A DNA stretch of 64,000 nt from Lautropia sp. (GTDB lineage: Bacteria > Pseudomonadota > Gammaproteobacteria > Burkholderiales > Burkholderiaceae_E), in assembly GCA_030530775.1 (NCBI GenBank), contig JAUMUG010000001.1:62001-126000 (forward strand). The letters are read 5' to 3'. Below, piece after piece: positions 1 to 10,153 of the stretch. The stretch's first letter is position 1. Each line of letters opens with the position of its first letter. A program made the translations under genes and the position numbers. The notes beneath the pieces were generated by a model. The model saw nothing but the letters and a program-made list of their open reading frames with translations. It did no database searches and was not told the DNA's origin.

Positions 1-157
1 TATCGAGCAGCACCAGATCCATCTTGGACGCTGCCATGGCCTCGCGCGCGCGCTGTGCATTCTCTGCAACCGTGACCGCATGCCCTTCATCACCCAGGAT
101 TTCGGACAGCAACTCACGGATGCCCATCTCGTCATCGACTACCAGAATTTCTGCCAT
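1..157 (-). CDS. ntrX: NtrX-type response regulator, N-terminal part (cut by window edge)
   Basis: The reverse strand reads an ATG at 157 followed by MAEILVVDDEMGIRELLSEI, the start of a CheY-like receiver domain with the acidic pair after ILVV, and continues to KMDLVLLD, the strand that carries the phosphorylated aspartate, where the window ends. It lies 93 bp downstream of the NtrY-type kinase on the same strand, the usual ntrY–ntrX order. By family knowledge NtrX is a sigma-54 type regulator of nitrogen or redox responses; the AAA and DNA-binding domains are outside the window, so the subfamily is inferred from the neighbour. Confidence 0.85.
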   Translation of the reverse strand, partial: MAEILVVDDEMGIRELLSEILGDEGHAVTVAENAQRAREAMAASKMDLVLLD

Positions 158-250
158 TTCATTTCCAGCAAATCAGGCGTCCACCAAGAGGTTTCCCCGA
201 CATGCCCTCTGTGGAATACAGAGTGCACTTCGACAGACGCCAAGTTATGT

Positions 251-2608
251 TCACGCATCCTCAAAATTGTCTGCTTTTTTTACGATTTTCGCAAAAGTAA
301 TATAGATGTAAGCGCCAGAAACTGATCGTGCATTTGCCGCAACGTCTAAAGGGCGATTGCCTGCCTTACCCGCCGTTTCCTGCTGCATGGCAGCGTCGTG
401 ATGATTGCCTACTTCGACCGTGCCACCATGTTCTTGCACGATCTTCTTGACAATGGCCAGTCCCAAGCCGGTTCCCTTGGCTTTTTGGCTTACATAGGGC
501 TCAAAAACACGTGAAAGCAGATCGGGAGGGAACCCAGGACCATTGTCTCTGACCCCGAAGCGCACTCCACCGTAATGACCATTGCCATTGTGTATTAAGT
601 CCGTGCTGATCTCAATCAGACGTATAGCCTGTTTCTCGGTTGCTTCGTTGGCGTTTTTTAACAAATTGTGGATTATTTGCCTTATCTGGCCAGCATCTCC
701 CATGATGTTGGGCAGCTCGGGGGACAGCTTCGTACGGATGCGCAGACTCGGATCGGTGTCGCTGTAGAGATTGAGCATTTCCATGATGAGCTCATTCAGG
801 TCCAGCGGCACGATCTTTGCTGACGGCAGACGCGCATAATCCCTGAATTCATCCACCATCACTTTCAGTGCGTTGACCTGGGTCACGATGGTCCGGGTGT
901 TGCGTTCCAGCAAATCTCTCTCATTGCCCAGCAGCGCGGGCGTCAGCTTGAACTGCATCCGTTCGGCGGCCAACTGAATCGGCGTCAGCGGATTCTTGAT
1001 CTCGTGCGCCAGTCGTCGGGCCACCTCGCCCCAGGCCCGGATACGCTGGGCAGACACCACTTCACTGATGTCGTCGATCACCAGCACATGGTCACCCTGG
1101 GCCTCGGGCAGCAGCGCACCACGCAGCAACAGCGTCTTGCCCTGGTTGTTGCGCCCGACCTGCCCGGATTCGAGCTCACCGCCGATCACGATCTGGCGCT
1201 GCCAGGTGCCGCTCTGCGTGTCCACCGCATCGCCAAAGGCCCGGGCGATATCACTTTCGAAATCCTGCAAACCACCGAGTGCGCTGAGTGACAGGCCCAG
1301 ACTGCGGTCGACCGGAAGGTTCAGAATCTGCTCGGCACCATGGTTGATCATCGTCACCTTGAACTGACGATCGAAGACGATGACACCGGCACTGAGGTTG
1401 GCCAGAACGCTGGCCAACCGGGCATTGGCCTGCTCGAGCCCGATCCGTGTCCGCGACACCTGACTGCGCGCTTCCTCCAGCTGCTGGATCATCGCGTTGA
1501 AGGATTGGGTCAGCGCCCCCAGTTCATCGCGGCCGACGTAGTCCTTCAGCGGCCGGAAATCGCCTTCGGCAACCGCCCGGGTGCCCGCCTCCAGCATCGA
1601 CAGTGGTCCCGTCATCCAGCCTGCCAACAGAAAGGCCGCCGCGATGGCCGAGAACACGGTCAGTAGGACAGTCACTGTCAGCGTGATCCGGAAGATGCGC
1701 TTCAACCCCCGTCGCGACAGTGATAATTCTTGATAATCCCTGAACCCCCCCTGAACTGCTTCTGCATTCTGAGCCAGGGCAGTCGGTACGGGCTGCACGA
1801 ACTGCAAATAACGCGTGTCGTCGCCACTGGCTTCGACACCCGATGCAATGGGGACCAGCACCCGCATCCGCAACAGTTGCGACGTGTTGTCCAGCGGGCC
1901 GACCCGGCTTTCGGTACTTTCGATGGCTGCGTAATGACGCGCCAGACGCAACTGCCGCAGAGCCGCGGCAGAGGGCAGATCAGGAATCAACGAGGCATAA
2001 CGACCGCCTGAACTATGAATGACGCGACCTGATCCAGTCAAAATGACGGCTTCCTGAACCCCGAAACGTTCGCGTACACTGTCCAGCGCTTCGGATTGGG
2101 TCACCGAAGTCAGCCCACGCAGATCATTGGCCGCCAGTTTGCTCTTGGAGCTCAGATCCAGCAGCATCGAATCGAGCGTGGCCCGCCCCAGGCTCAGCCC
2201 GGACTCCAATGCCCGTTCCATCGGCACATCGAACCAGGATTCGATCGATCGTTCCAGAAACTGCACCGCGATCGTATAGATCAGCATCACCGGGATGACC
2301 GTCATCAACACAAAAGCAATCGCCAGACGCGCCATCAACCGCGTGCCGAACAGACGCTGTCTGAATCGATGCATCAGTCGGCGGGCCAGCTCCAGCGCCA
2401 GGATGGCCAAGCCGACGGCCACACCGATATTCAGCCACAGCAGCAGGCCGTAATGCTGTTGGAATAAATTATTATTGATACTGGCCAGTGCCAACAGCGA
2501 AAGCAGGACGGCGGCAAAGGCCACCGACAACACCAGCGCCAGTCGCAGAACCCGCGTTACGGTTCGGGTGTCGGTTGGGTCGGGACCACGAAGGTCATGC
2601 CTTTCCAT
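251..2608 (-). CDS. ntrY: NtrY-like membrane sensor histidine kinase
   Basis: A 785-aa sensor kinase. Three hydrophobic segments lie near residues 17–45, 55–75 and 92–116. They are followed by an extracytoplasmic stretch, a further membrane segment at about 305–331, a HAMP region, a PAS-like region at about 400–510, and the kinase core. The H-box has HEIKNP with the phospho-accepting histidine at 535. An N-box-like GQIRQIIHNLLKNANEA, DNGPGFPP and GTGLGLAIVKK complete the ATPase lobe. By family knowledge it phosphorylates the NtrX regulator encoded just downstream. The listed start overlaps the end of the DUF4390 gene by 52 bp, so a later start is possible, but the first membrane segment begins soon after. 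Confidence 0.92.
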   Translation of the reverse strand: MERHDLRGPDPTDTRTVTRVLRLALVLSVAFAAVLLSLLALASINNNLFQQHYGLLLWLNIGVAVGLAILALELARRLMHRFRQRLFGTRLMARLAIAFVLMTVIPVMLIYTIAVQFLERSIESWFDVPMERALESGLSLGRATLDSMLLDLSSKSKLAANDLRGLTSVTQSEALDSVRERFGVQEAVILTGSGRVIHSSGGRYASLIPDLPSAAALRQLRLARHYAAIESTESRVGPLDNTSQLLRMRVLVPIASGVEASGDDTRYLQFVQPVPTALAQNAEAVQGGFRDYQELSLSRRGLKRIFRITLTVTVLLTVFSAIAAAFLLAGWMTGPLSMLEAGTRAVAEGDFRPLKDYVGRDELGALTQSFNAMIQQLEEARSQVSRTRIGLEQANARLASVLANLSAGVIVFDRQFKVTMINHGAEQILNLPVDRSLGLSLSALGGLQDFESDIARAFGDAVDTQSGTWQRQIVIGGELESGQVGRNNQGKTLLLRGALLPEAQGDHVLVIDDISEVVSAQRIRAWGEVARRLAHEIKNPLTPIQLAAERMQFKLTPALLGNERDLLERNTRTIVTQVNALKVMVDEFRDYARLPSAKIVPLDLNELIMEMLNLYSDTDPSLRIRTKLSPELPNIMGDAGQIRQIIHNLLKNANEATEKQAIRLIEISTDLIHNGNGHYGGVRFGVRDNGPGFPPDLLSRVFEPYVSQKAKGTGLGLAIVKKIVQEHGGTVEVGNHHDAAMQQETAGKAGNRPLDVAANARSVSGAYIYITFAKIVKKADNFEDA

Positions 2609-3144
2609 TCCGATTGAAAGTTCCAGTCAGAGTCAGTGATGGCCGTTATCTGGAACGGCTTGGGCAGACGGGAAGAATCGAGCCGCATCCGGACGCGGAT
2701 CAGATAGGTCCGGTCCCTTCGGAACTGGTCGACGGAACCGATGACCCAGTCCTTCGGCCGCATCATCAGAACCAGCGCTTCGTCGAGGGTGTTGAAGGCT
2801 TCACTGCCCTTGGCCCACGACACCCGATACTGTCGCGTCAATGCATGATAGGACAGTCGCCATTCGAGCTGCCCGGTGGCGATGGTGTCATCGAACCAAA
2901 AGGAACGCGGGTGGATCACCTCGAACTCGGTGACGAAATGCAGCGGCAGGCCGCGGGAAACCGCGTCTTTGAGTGCGTCGCTCAGATCGATGACGAATTC
3001 CGCGTCGAGCAGCAACAATCCATCATCAGGCGAAAGATCCAACCGAATACTTTTCACCTGCAACGACTCGCCGGCTTGGGAAGGCGCCCCCTGCGTCAGC
3101 AACGCCAAACCTGCCAGCGTCACCAGAGCACGACGCCTTTTCAC
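2557..3144 (-). CDS. DUF4390 domain protein, probably exported
   Basis: A 195-aa protein with a basic N-terminus and short hydrophobic stretch (LVTLAGLALLTQGAPSQAG) that looks like a cleavable Sec signal ending near residue 24. The rest is a beta-rich soluble domain containing FVTEFEVIHPRSFWFDDTIA and RLSYHALTRQYRV, which I recognise as DUF4390, a family usually found between rsmB and ntrY in betaproteobacteria. Function is unknown. Its start overlaps the stop of rsmB by 4 bp (ATGA), which suggests translational coupling in one operon with rsmB and ntrY. A periplasmic role is inferred only from the signal peptide. Confidence 0.88.
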   Translation of the reverse strand: MKRRRALVTLAGLALLTQGAPSQAGESLQVKSIRLDLSPDDGLLLLDAEFVIDLSDALKDAVSRGLPLHFVTEFEVIHPRSFWFDDTIATGQLEWRLSYHALTRQYRVSWAKGSEAFNTLDEALVLMMRPKDWVIGSVDQFRRDRTYLIRVRMRLDSSRLPKPFQITAITDSDWNFQSEWKGMTFVVPTQPTPEP

Positions 3145-4529
3145 CTATCCTTGCTCAATAGCGCGTAGAAAAACCCATCATGGTCGTTGTGTTCGTCCGA
3201 ACACGGCAACAGCTGACCTGCAGCAGGCCAATCCGGCCAGCCCATCAAATCGGCTTTCCGCTGCCAATGGCAATCCGTCTGTCTTGAAATGAACGACCCG
3301 ATCACCCGCTCCCCTTCTTCCGGAAAAATCGAGCAGGTGGCAAAAAGCAATTTACCACCCGGGCGTAACAGAGGCCAAAGCTTCTCCAGAAACCGGGTCT
3401 GGGTTGCAGAAAATGTCTCTATATCGCGACGCTCCCTGTGCCACAGCACATCCGGATGCCGACGGACGATACCCGAGGCACTGCAAGGTGCATCCAGCAG
3501 AATACGATCGAACGGCCGGCCATCCCACCAGATCTCGGGTCTGGACGCATCGGCCACCTTCGGGTGCACGCCCCAACCGGTGGCATCTTCGGTCAGGATC
3601 GGCAAGCCTGCCCGCAACAGATTCTGTTCCATCCTCGCGACGCGATCGGCATCGATATCGATGGCCCAGACTTCGCAATCGGCCTTTTCGAGCATGTGAG
3701 CCGTCTTGCCCCCCGGAGCAGCACAGGCATCGAGGATGTGTTCACCGGGTTGTGGATCGAGCAATCGGGTCGCGCACTGCGCGCCCAAGTCCTGCACGCT
3801 GAACAGGCCTTCATCGAAGCCCGGAATCTGCTCAACCGGCAGTGGGTGCGCCAGCACCAGGCCGTCGCTGCCCATGCAACGAGCCTCGATGCCGGCTTCG
3901 GTCAGGCGGGCCAGCGCCTGAAGTGGTGTCGCCTGCCGAGCATTGACCCGCAGGCTGAGCGGTGCGCGCGACAGCGAGGCAGACAGAATGGCCTCCCAGC
4001 GATCGGGCCACTGACGACGCACTTTCTCGATCCACCAAGCGGGATGATTGAAGCGGGCCTCATCGGGCAAGGGTTCCGCCATCAACTTTTGGCGCTCGCG
4101 CACGAAACGGCGCAACGTGGCATTGATGAAACCGGCCGAACTGCTGTGGGCGGCTCCTTCCGGCAGTTTGCCGACCGCCTTGACAGTCTGGTCGATGATG
4201 ACCGGAACCGGTCGTCGCCCATCGAGAATCTGGGCCAACCCCAGACATTGCAGGGCTGCCAGCAACGGCGCGGGCGCCCTGCGATTGAGATGCTCGGCCA
4301 GATAGGCGAGTAGGCCGAACTGGCGGGTCACATCGTAGGCCATGTTGCGCACCGCCTTGGCCGATGCCATCGGCAGAGCCGTGGTCTGACGCTTGAGGCT
4401 CTCATCCAAATGCGTGCCCGCCAGCATGTCACGCACCGAAACGGCGGCAGCGACCAACTCGTCGGCCAGTGCCGCCCGCAATACCGAACCAGGGCGAGGC
4501 GTCTTGCCTGGGGACTTAGTTTCCACCAA
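3141..4529 (-). CDS. rsmB: 16S rRNA (cytosine-967 C5) methyltransferase RsmB
   Basis: A 462-aa protein with an N-terminal NusB-like helical domain (about 15–150) and a C-terminal class I methyltransferase domain. The SAM-binding loop is [15 protein letters not shown]. The two cysteines of the m5C mechanism are visible: C349 in [15 protein letters not shown] and C399 in [12 protein letters not shown]. Length and domain order match RsmB (Sun/Fmu), which methylates C967 of 16S rRNA in the small subunit. The gene overlaps htpX upstream by 14 bp and the DUF4390 gene downstream by 4 bp, so it sits in a tight operon. Confidence 0.95.
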   Translation of the reverse strand: MVETKSPGKTPRPGSVLRAALADELVAAAVSVRDMLAGTHLDESLKRQTTALPMASAKAVRNMAYDVTRQFGLLAYLAEHLNRRAPAPLLAALQCLGLAQILDGRRPVPVIIDQTVKAVGKLPEGAAHSSSAGFINATLRRFVRERQKLMAEPLPDEARFNHPAWWIEKVRRQWPDRWEAILSASLSRAPLSLRVNARQATPLQALARLTEAGIEARCMGSDGLVLAHPLPVEQIPGFDEGLFSVQDLGAQCATRLLDPQPGEHILDACAAPGGKTAHMLEKADCEVWAIDIDADRVARMEQNLLRAGLPILTEDATGWGVHPKVADASRPEIWWDGRPFDRILLDAPCSASGIVRRHPDVLWHRERRDIETFSATQTRFLEKLWPLLRPGGKLLFATCSIFPEEGERVIGSFISRQTDCHWQRKADLMGWPDWPAAGQLLPCSDEHNDHDGFFYALLSKDR

Positions 4530-5367
4530 TATTCATCGCCAGCAGACGGCGAATCCGTTCTTCCGTGGCCGGGTGCGTGGAAAAGAGATTCTTCAGACCG
4601 GCACCCGTCAGCGGATTCATGATCATCATCTGGGCCGTTTCCGGATGCGCCTCGGCCGCACGCAGCGGAATGCCTGCTGCATAGTGCTGGATTTTCTCCA
4701 GGGCTGCCGCCAATGCCTTCGGATCACCGCTGATCTCCGCCCCCCGGCGGTCGGCTTCGTATTCGCGTGCCCGGGAGATCGCCATCTGGATCAGTGATGC
4801 CGCCAACGGCGCCAACAGGGCCACCAGAATGCCGGCGATCGGATTGCTCGGCCGCCCTTCGGAATCCCGCCCCCCGAAAAACATCGCGAAATTGGCCAGC
4901 GCCGAAATCGCACCGGCCATGGTGGCCGATATGGTCGAGATCAAGATATCGCGGTGTTGAACGTGGGCAAGCTCGTGCGCCATCACGCCACGGACTTCGC
5001 GGGCGTTGAGCAGGCGCAACAAACCGGTGGTGGCAGCCACGGCGGCATTTTGCGGGTTTCGGCCGGTTGCAAAGGCGTTCGGCGCGTCTTCGTCGATCAG
5101 ATAGACGCGAGGCATCGGCAGGCCCGCTTTGCCGGCCAGCTCTTCGACCATGCCATAGAACTGCGGCGCCGACGACGCATCGACCTCACGGGCGTTGTAC
5201 ATCTTCAGCACCATCTTGTCCGAAAACCAGTAGGCGAAGAAGTTGGTGACGACCGCAAAACCCAACGCCATGATCATGCCCTGCTGGCCACCCAACGAGG
5301 CGCCGATGACGCCGAACAGTGCCACGATCGCTGCCATCAGGGCAGCCGTTTTGAACCAGTTGAACAT
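4516..5367 (-). CDS. htpX: Protease HtpX, membrane zinc metalloprotease
   Basis: A 283-aa inner-membrane M48 protease. Two hydrophobic segments open the protein (about 5–22 and 30–48). The zinc motif HELAHVQH starts at H131, and the third ligand is the glutamate in [11 protein letters not shown]. Two more membrane segments lie between these motifs. By family knowledge HtpX degrades misfolded membrane proteins together with FtsH. It lies upstream of rsmB on the same strand and overlaps it by 14 bp. A 146-bp gap separates it from the fmt stop. Confidence 0.95.
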   Translation of the reverse strand: MFNWFKTAALMAAIVALFGVIGASLGGQQGMIMALGFAVVTNFFAYWFSDKMVLKMYNAREVDASSAPQFYGMVEELAGKAGLPMPRVYLIDEDAPNAFATGRNPQNAAVAATTGLLRLLNAREVRGVMAHELAHVQHRDILISTISATMAGAISALANFAMFFGGRDSEGRPSNPIAGILVALLAPLAASLIQMAISRAREYEADRRGAEISGDPKALAAALEKIQHYAAGIPLRAAEAHPETAQMMIMNPLTGAGLKNLFSTHPATEERIRRLLAMNIGGN

Positions 5368-5513
5368 CCGTTTCCCTTCAGAAAGGCCGGTGTGCCGTCG
5401 TATGGCTTCCCTTCATCCGGGCACGTCTTCACGGCGCCGGAATCGATGGGGGAGCACACCAGTCGGTGAGATTCATCGAGACGATCCACAGATCGGGGCA
5501 GATCGCGGTTTTT

Positions 5514-6566
5514 TCAAGCAGAAACGAATCGATCGCCCACTCTCAGAGCATATCCACGCAAAAAGGTATCGACCGGTTGACGCCGCCCACCCGGACGCTG
5601 CATGGCCTGCACCCGCACAAGGCCCCGGCCGCAGACCACATCGATCCCTGCCGGGCCGACGGCATGTACGGTGCCGGGCACCGGGAGCTCACCGGATTCT
5701 GCCAGCACCCGGGGCTCGAACAGCCGCAGAAAACCCTCGGCCTCACGACCGGCCAGCTGCGTGCCGGCCCCGGGCGGATCGAAGGCCCGCAGCTGTCGGG
5801 ACACCTGTTCGGCAGGCTGGCTCCAGTCGATACGCGTTTCGCGCTTGTCGATCTTGGCGGCGTAGGTGACGCCCCCGGCCACCTGCTGGACGAAGTCCAG
5901 TTCGCCGGCCTGCAGCCGGTCCAGCGCCTCGACGATGGCCTGGGCACCCAGCCGGGCCAGTCGGTCATGCAGACGGCCGGCCGTGTCCTGCGTCGAAATC
6001 GGCGTGCGGTATTCCAGGCCGATCGGACCGGTGTCCAGTCCGGCTTCCATCCGCATGATGCAAACGCCGGTCTCGGCATCGCCCGCTTCGATGGCCCGCA
6101 CGATGGGAGCAGCCCCACGCCAGCGCGGCAGCAACGAGGCATGGATGTTGAGGCAGCCCAGACGGGGAAGATCGAGCACATCCCGCGGCAACAGCAGCCC
6201 ATAGGCAGCCACCACCATCACATCCGGCTGCAGCACCAGCAACGCCTGTCGCGTCTGTAGCGCTTGCTGGTTGCACATCTCGCGCAGCTGGGCCTGCTCG
6301 GCGCTTTCATCGGCCGCTGGCGGGCACACGCGCAGACCCAAGGGCTGCAGCACTGGCAAACCGGCCTGCAGTGCCCGCTGCTTGACGGCCGAAGGCAGCC
6401 GCTTCTGACCACGACCGGCCGGCCGGTCGGGCTGGCTCAGCACCGCTACCACCGAGTGGCGCGACTGCAGCAGCGCATCGAGCGCCTGGGCGGCAAACTC
6501 GGGCGTACCGGCAAAAACGATTCTCAGTCCTTCGGTCCGGGCCGTCCGCATGTCTTGAGTCCCCAT
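5514..6566 (-). CDS. fmt: Methionyl-tRNA formyltransferase
   Basis: Transfers a formyl group from 10-formyl-THF to Met-tRNA(fMet). The Rossmann start is LRIVFAGTPEFAAQALDALL. The catalytic region carries CLNIHASLLPRWRGAAPI and GLDTGPIG, and a C-terminal OB-like domain follows. I chose the ATG at 6566 because AAGGA precedes it at normal spacing. An upstream in-frame ATG at 6608 lacks such a site, and a later ATG at 6551 is also possible. At 350 aa it is slightly long, mostly from an insert around NQQALQTRQALLVL. It is followed on the left by htpX and preceded by def, the usual def–fmt pair. Confidence 0.95.
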   Translation of the reverse strand: MGTQDMRTARTEGLRIVFAGTPEFAAQALDALLQSRHSVVAVLSQPDRPAGRGQKRLPSAVKQRALQAGLPVLQPLGLRVCPPAADESAEQAQLREMCNQQALQTRQALLVLQPDVMVVAAYGLLLPRDVLDLPRLGCLNIHASLLPRWRGAAPIVRAIEAGDAETGVCIMRMEAGLDTGPIGLEYRTPISTQDTAGRLHDRLARLGAQAIVEALDRLQAGELDFVQQVAGGVTYAAKIDKRETRIDWSQPAEQVSRQLRAFDPPGAGTQLAGREAEGFLRLFEPRVLAESGELPVPGTVHAVGPAGIDVVCGRGLVRVQAMQRPGGRRQPVDTFLRGYALRVGDRFVSA

Positions 6567-6664
6567 CGAGCGTCCTTCGTCGGGCAAAAATAAAAGCCGC
6601 TGGCACACGCAGCAGCAGGCACCGCCAATCGGAAATGCAGGACACGCCCGGCCCTGCGCTGCTT

Positions 6665-7168
6665 TCAGGCGGCCTTACGTTCCTTGAGCAGTTTCTGCCT
6701 GATACGGTTTTGCTTGAGCCGCGACAGATATTCGACGAAGAGCTTACCGTCCAGATGATCGATCTCGTGCTGGATGCAGACGGCCAGCAGACCATCGGCA
6801 TTCAGCGTGAAAGGCTTACCGTCCAGATCCAGCGCTTTCACCGTGACGGCGTCGGGCCGCTCGACCTTGTCGTAGATACCGGGGACCGACAGGCAGCCTT
6901 CCTCATAGCACTGCAGAGTGTCACTGTACGTGACGATCTCGGGGTTGATGAACACCTGCAGCCGATCGTGCGTTTCGGTCACGTCGATCACCACCACGCG
7001 TTCATGCACGTCGACCTGGGTGGCCGCCAGCCCGATGCCGGGTGCCGCATACATGGTCTCGGCCATGTCGGCCACGAGCCGACGAATGCGATCGTCCACA
7101 ACCTCGACCCGTTTGGCCACCGTATGCAACCGGGCGTCAGGATGCTTGAGTATGTCTAGAACAGCCAT
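6665..7168 (-). CDS. def: Peptide deformylase
   Basis: Removes the N-formyl group from nascent proteins. The 167-aa protein has the three family motifs in order: GIGLAATQ near residue 45, EGCLSVPG with metal ligand C92, and HEIDHLDG with ligands H134 and H138 and the catalytic glutamate between them. It ends in a basic tail ([16 protein letters not shown]) as expected for type 1 enzymes. It lies just upstream of fmt on the same strand with a 98-bp gap. The LysM gene is divergent, so the 140 bp between them must hold both promoters. Confidence 0.97.
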   Translation of the reverse strand: MAVLDILKHPDARLHTVAKRVEVVDDRIRRLVADMAETMYAAPGIGLAATQVDVHERVVVIDVTETHDRLQVFINPEIVTYSDTLQCYEEGCLSVPGIYDKVERPDAVTVKALDLDGKPFTLNADGLLAVCIQHEIDHLDGKLFVEYLSRLKQNRIRQKLLKERKAA

Positions 7169-7308
7169 CGGACACTATCCACCACTGAACCTGTCGCCCG
7201 TTGTCGGGCCAGGATGCCGTCAGAAAGAATTGCACTCACACCAAGTCGGGATGCCACGCCCTGAACGACACAGAGCGGACGGACCGACTCCAAGGACCGA
7301 CCATACCG

Positions 7309-8427
7309 ATGAAAAAGTTTAGCACCCGGGCGTTGACCACCCTGAGCCTGAGCATCGCCATCGCGGTGAGCAGTCTGCTGCCCCAGACGGTCACTGCCCA
7401 GCCTCGTCAGGACGACATCCAGCTGGCAGCCAATGCCCCCGACCGGTATACCGTCGTCAAAGGCGACACGTTGTGGGGCATTGCAGGTCAGTTTCTGCAG
7501 CAGCCCTGGCGCTGGCCGGACATCTGGCAGCTCAACAAGGCTGAAATCAGCAACCCGCATCTGATCTATCCGGGCGACATTGTATATCTGGATCGCTCCG
7601 GCGCCAGCCCCCGCCTGCGACTGGGACGGCGCCTGGACACCGGCCATGGCGTCGAAAGCAGCAACGGCCGATCGAACGGTCGAGGCGTCTCGCGGCTGGA
7701 GCCGACCGTGCGCGTCAACGCACTCGAAGCCGGTGCCATCCCCACTATCGCGCTGGGCAGCATTCAGGCCTTCATCAACCGCCCACTGATCGTCGAAGCG
7801 GACCAGCTCAAGAGCGCACCGCGCATCCTGGCCTCACAGGAAGGTCGGGTCAATCTGGGGCAGGGTGACCGCGCCTACATCCGCGGTCTGGCCGCCAACG
7901 ATGACACCCGTGTCTGGCACGTCTATCGTCCGGCCCGCCCGCTGCTCGATCCGAGCACCCGCAAGCCGATCGCTCATGAAGCCCAGTTCCTGGGTACGGT
8001 GAACGTGATCCGCAAGGGCGATCCGGCCACCATCGAGGTCGTCAAGCTGAATGAGGAAATCAGCGAAGGTGATCGCCTGGTGGAAGCCACCGAAGATCAG
8101 AGCTTCAACTTCGTGCCCCGTGCACCGGAAGGCATCGAAGTCGATGGCCAGATCGTCTCGGTCTACCGCGGCTTGACCCAGGTCGGCCGCAACAGTGTGG
8201 TCGCCATCAACCGGGGCCGCCTGCAGGGCATCGAGAACGGATTTGTGCTGAAGATCGAGCAGACCGGCCGGGTCGTCCGAGACCGAGAAACCCGCGAGAA
8301 CATCCGCCTGCCAAACGAGGAAGTCGGTCAGCTGCTGATCTTCCGCAGCTTCGACAACATCTCCTATGGCCTGGTGGTCAACGCCTCGCACCCGATCTCG
8401 GTCGGCGACATGGTATCGAACCCCTGA
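7309..8427 (+). CDS. LysM peptidoglycan-binding protein, exported
   Basis: A 372-aa protein starting at ATG 7309 (MKKFSTRALTTLSLSIAIAV), a clear Sec signal cleaved after TVTAQ. An in-frame upstream extension exists but would bury the signal. A LysM domain follows at about 45–92 (DRYTVVKGDTLWGIAGQFL … SNPHLIYPGDIVYL), a peptidoglycan-binding fold. The remaining 270 residues are typical of the LysM protein found beside dprA and def in Burkholderiales; their role is not known. It is likely periplasmic or wall-associated. The next gene, dprA, is on the same strand after 256 bp. Confidence 0.9.
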   Translation: MKKFSTRALTTLSLSIAIAVSSLLPQTVTAQPRQDDIQLAANAPDRYTVVKGDTLWGIAGQFLQQPWRWPDIWQLNKAEISNPHLIYPGDIVYLDRSGASPRLRLGRRLDTGHGVESSNGRSNGRGVSRLEPTVRVNALEAGAIPTIALGSIQAFINRPLIVEADQLKSAPRILASQEGRVNLGQGDRAYIRGLAANDDTRVWHVYRPARPLLDPSTRKPIAHEAQFLGTVNVIRKGDPATIEVVKLNEEISEGDRLVEATEDQSFNFVPRAPEGIEVDGQIVSVYRGLTQVGRNSVVAINRGRLQGIENGFVLKIEQTGRVVRDRETRENIRLPNEEVGQLLIFRSFDNISYGLVVNASHPISVGDMVSNP

Positions 8428-8440
8428 TGCCCGGGAATCC

Positions 8441-8484
8441 GGCTGACTGCCGTCAGCCGATCCGAACGGTCGTCTGAGCAGACG
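8441..8484 (+). terminator. Hairpin pair after the LysM gene, possible weak terminator
   Basis: Fourteen bases after the LysM stop there is a 7-bp stem GGCTGAC/GTCAGCC (8441–8447 with 8452–8458) with a 4-base loop. A second 6-bp stem CGTCTG/CAGACG follows (8471–8484) with a short T run. Neither has a strong U tract, so termination here is a guess. Confidence 0.3.
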
Positions 8485-8683
8485 TTTCAGGCGGCCGTTT
8501 GCATTTCCGGCGCCCAGTGCACCTTGCAGGTACTGCATCGCAGCCGCGTACAGCCCTCCGGGCCGCCTTCGGGACCCGGTGCCGGCCTGTCGACACATCC
8601 GCCATCGCACGGTTTTTTGAACACGATTCCGGAGCCGGCACGGGAATGACCACACGCATGGCACGCTCTAGTCCATCCAGCCG

Positions 8684-10153
8684 ATGCGCAGACCACCGGC
8701 CTTTGGCAAGATCGATCGGCCTTCGTTTCGCCGCTGGACAGCCCGCATGTGCGCCGATCACGTATCCACCCACCCTTTCCCCAGCCATGGGAACACGGCC
8801 GACCATCAGCCCGGTCATGAATCGAAGCTGACCGCATGGCTGCGCCTGACCCACACCACGGGCGTCGGCCCCATGCGCGGTCAACGACTGCTGCGCCATC
8901 TGGGGCCGCCGGAAGAGATCTTCGGGACACCGGCTGCACAACTACACGCGCTGCTGGGCCGGCATGCATGGGTGCATGCCTTGCTGGCCGACGATCCAGT
9001 GCGCGAACACGCCATCGACACCGCACTGAGCTGGCAGAGCCAGCGGGCCGACCGCTTCATCCTGACGCTCGATGATCCCCGCTACCCGGCCAACCTGCTC
9101 CATTTGGCCGACCCACCACTGCTGCTGTATGCCGAGGGCGATCTGGGCGCGCTGACACCGGCCGGGGTAGCCATCGTCGGCAGCCGTCGGGCCACCCGCG
9201 ATGGGCTGAGCAACGCTTTTCGGTTTGCCCAGGCACTGAGCAGACGCGGGCTGCTGATCATCAGCGGCTTGGCCGAAGGTATCGACGGCGCAGCCCACGA
9301 GGGGGCGCTGGCCGGCCGGCCCGATGGCCGATCCAGCACCATCGGCGCACTGGGCAGCGGCATCGACCGAATCTATCCCCGGCACCACCGGGCACTGGCA
9401 GCCCGGATACTCGAATCGGGAGGTCTGCTGTTGAGCGAACAGCCGCCGGGGACGGCACCACTCAAGGCAAACTTTCCACGCCGAAATCGGATGATCGCGG
9501 CCCTGAGCCGCTCGGTGCTGGTGGTGGAAGCCGCGATGCAGAGTGGTTCCCTGATCACCGCCCGCCTTGGCGCGGAAATAGGCCGCGATGTGATGGCCGT
9601 ACCCGGCTCGATCCACAACCCACAATCCCGTGGCTGCCATCATCTGATCCGCCAGGGCGCCGCACTGATCGAATGCGTCGATGACATTCTCGACTGCATG
9701 GGTCTGTCTGCTTCCCCCGGTCCGAAACCGGATACCGACCACGCCTCTGCGGCGCAGTTCGCCGCCAGCACTTCCAACGATCCGCCGAACGATCGACGGC
9801 AGAGTCGGAGCCACGAACCCGACAAAGACCCGAGGACGGTTTCGGCTCCGGACAACCATCCTGCTGCGGATGATCAGGTCGCCGCCGGCCCAGGCGGGAA
9901 GCAGGCTCCCGATGGCTTTGCGCACCCAGTCATTGCCTTCGCCACGACCCCGGGGAACACCGGGTCCATCGGGCACCACGGCTCGGACGCAGCCGCGCTG
10001 TGGGCAGTGCTGGGCGACCATCCACTGTCGACAGAAGCCTTGAACGACAGACTGGGCTGGACCATCGACCGCACATTGGTCACGATTCAACTATTGGAAT
10101 TGCACGGACGATTGAGTCGACACATAGACGGCCGCTGGCAAAGACAGAACTGA
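8684..10153 (+). CDS. dprA: DNA-processing protein DprA
   Basis: Loads RecA on incoming single-stranded DNA during natural transformation. The Rossmann-like core shows GVAIVGSRRATRDG, GLAEGIDGAAHEGAL, GSGIDRIYPRHH and NFPRRNRMIAALS. After the core comes a hydrophilic linker of about 85 residues rich in S, D, P and R (about 345–430). A C-terminal winged-helix segment follows (LWAVLGDHPLSTEALNDRL). At 489 aa it is longer than the usual ~370, mostly because of this linker. The start is uncertain: ATG 8684 and ATG 8747 are both in frame, neither with a strong ribosome site, and homology begins near KLTAWLRL (about 8827). Confidence 0.93.
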   Translation: MRRPPAFGKIDRPSFRRWTARMCADHVSTHPFPSHGNTADHQPGHESKLTAWLRLTHTTGVGPMRGQRLLRHLGPPEEIFGTPAAQLHALLGRHAWVHALLADDPVREHAIDTALSWQSQRADRFILTLDDPRYPANLLHLADPPLLLYAEGDLGALTPAGVAIVGSRRATRDGLSNAFRFAQALSRRGLLIISGLAEGIDGAAHEGALAGRPDGRSSTIGALGSGIDRIYPRHHRALAARILESGGLLLSEQPPGTAPLKANFPRRNRMIAALSRSVLVVEAAMQSGSLITARLGAEIGRDVMAVPGSIHNPQSRGCHHLIRQGAALIECVDDILDCMGLSASPGPKPDTDHASAAQFAASTSNDPPNDRRQSRSHEPDKDPRTVSAPDNHPAADDQVAAGPGGKQAPDGFAHPVIAFATTPGNTGSIGHHGSDAAALWAVLGDHPLSTEALNDRLGWTIDRTLVTIQLLELHGRLSRHIDGRWQRQN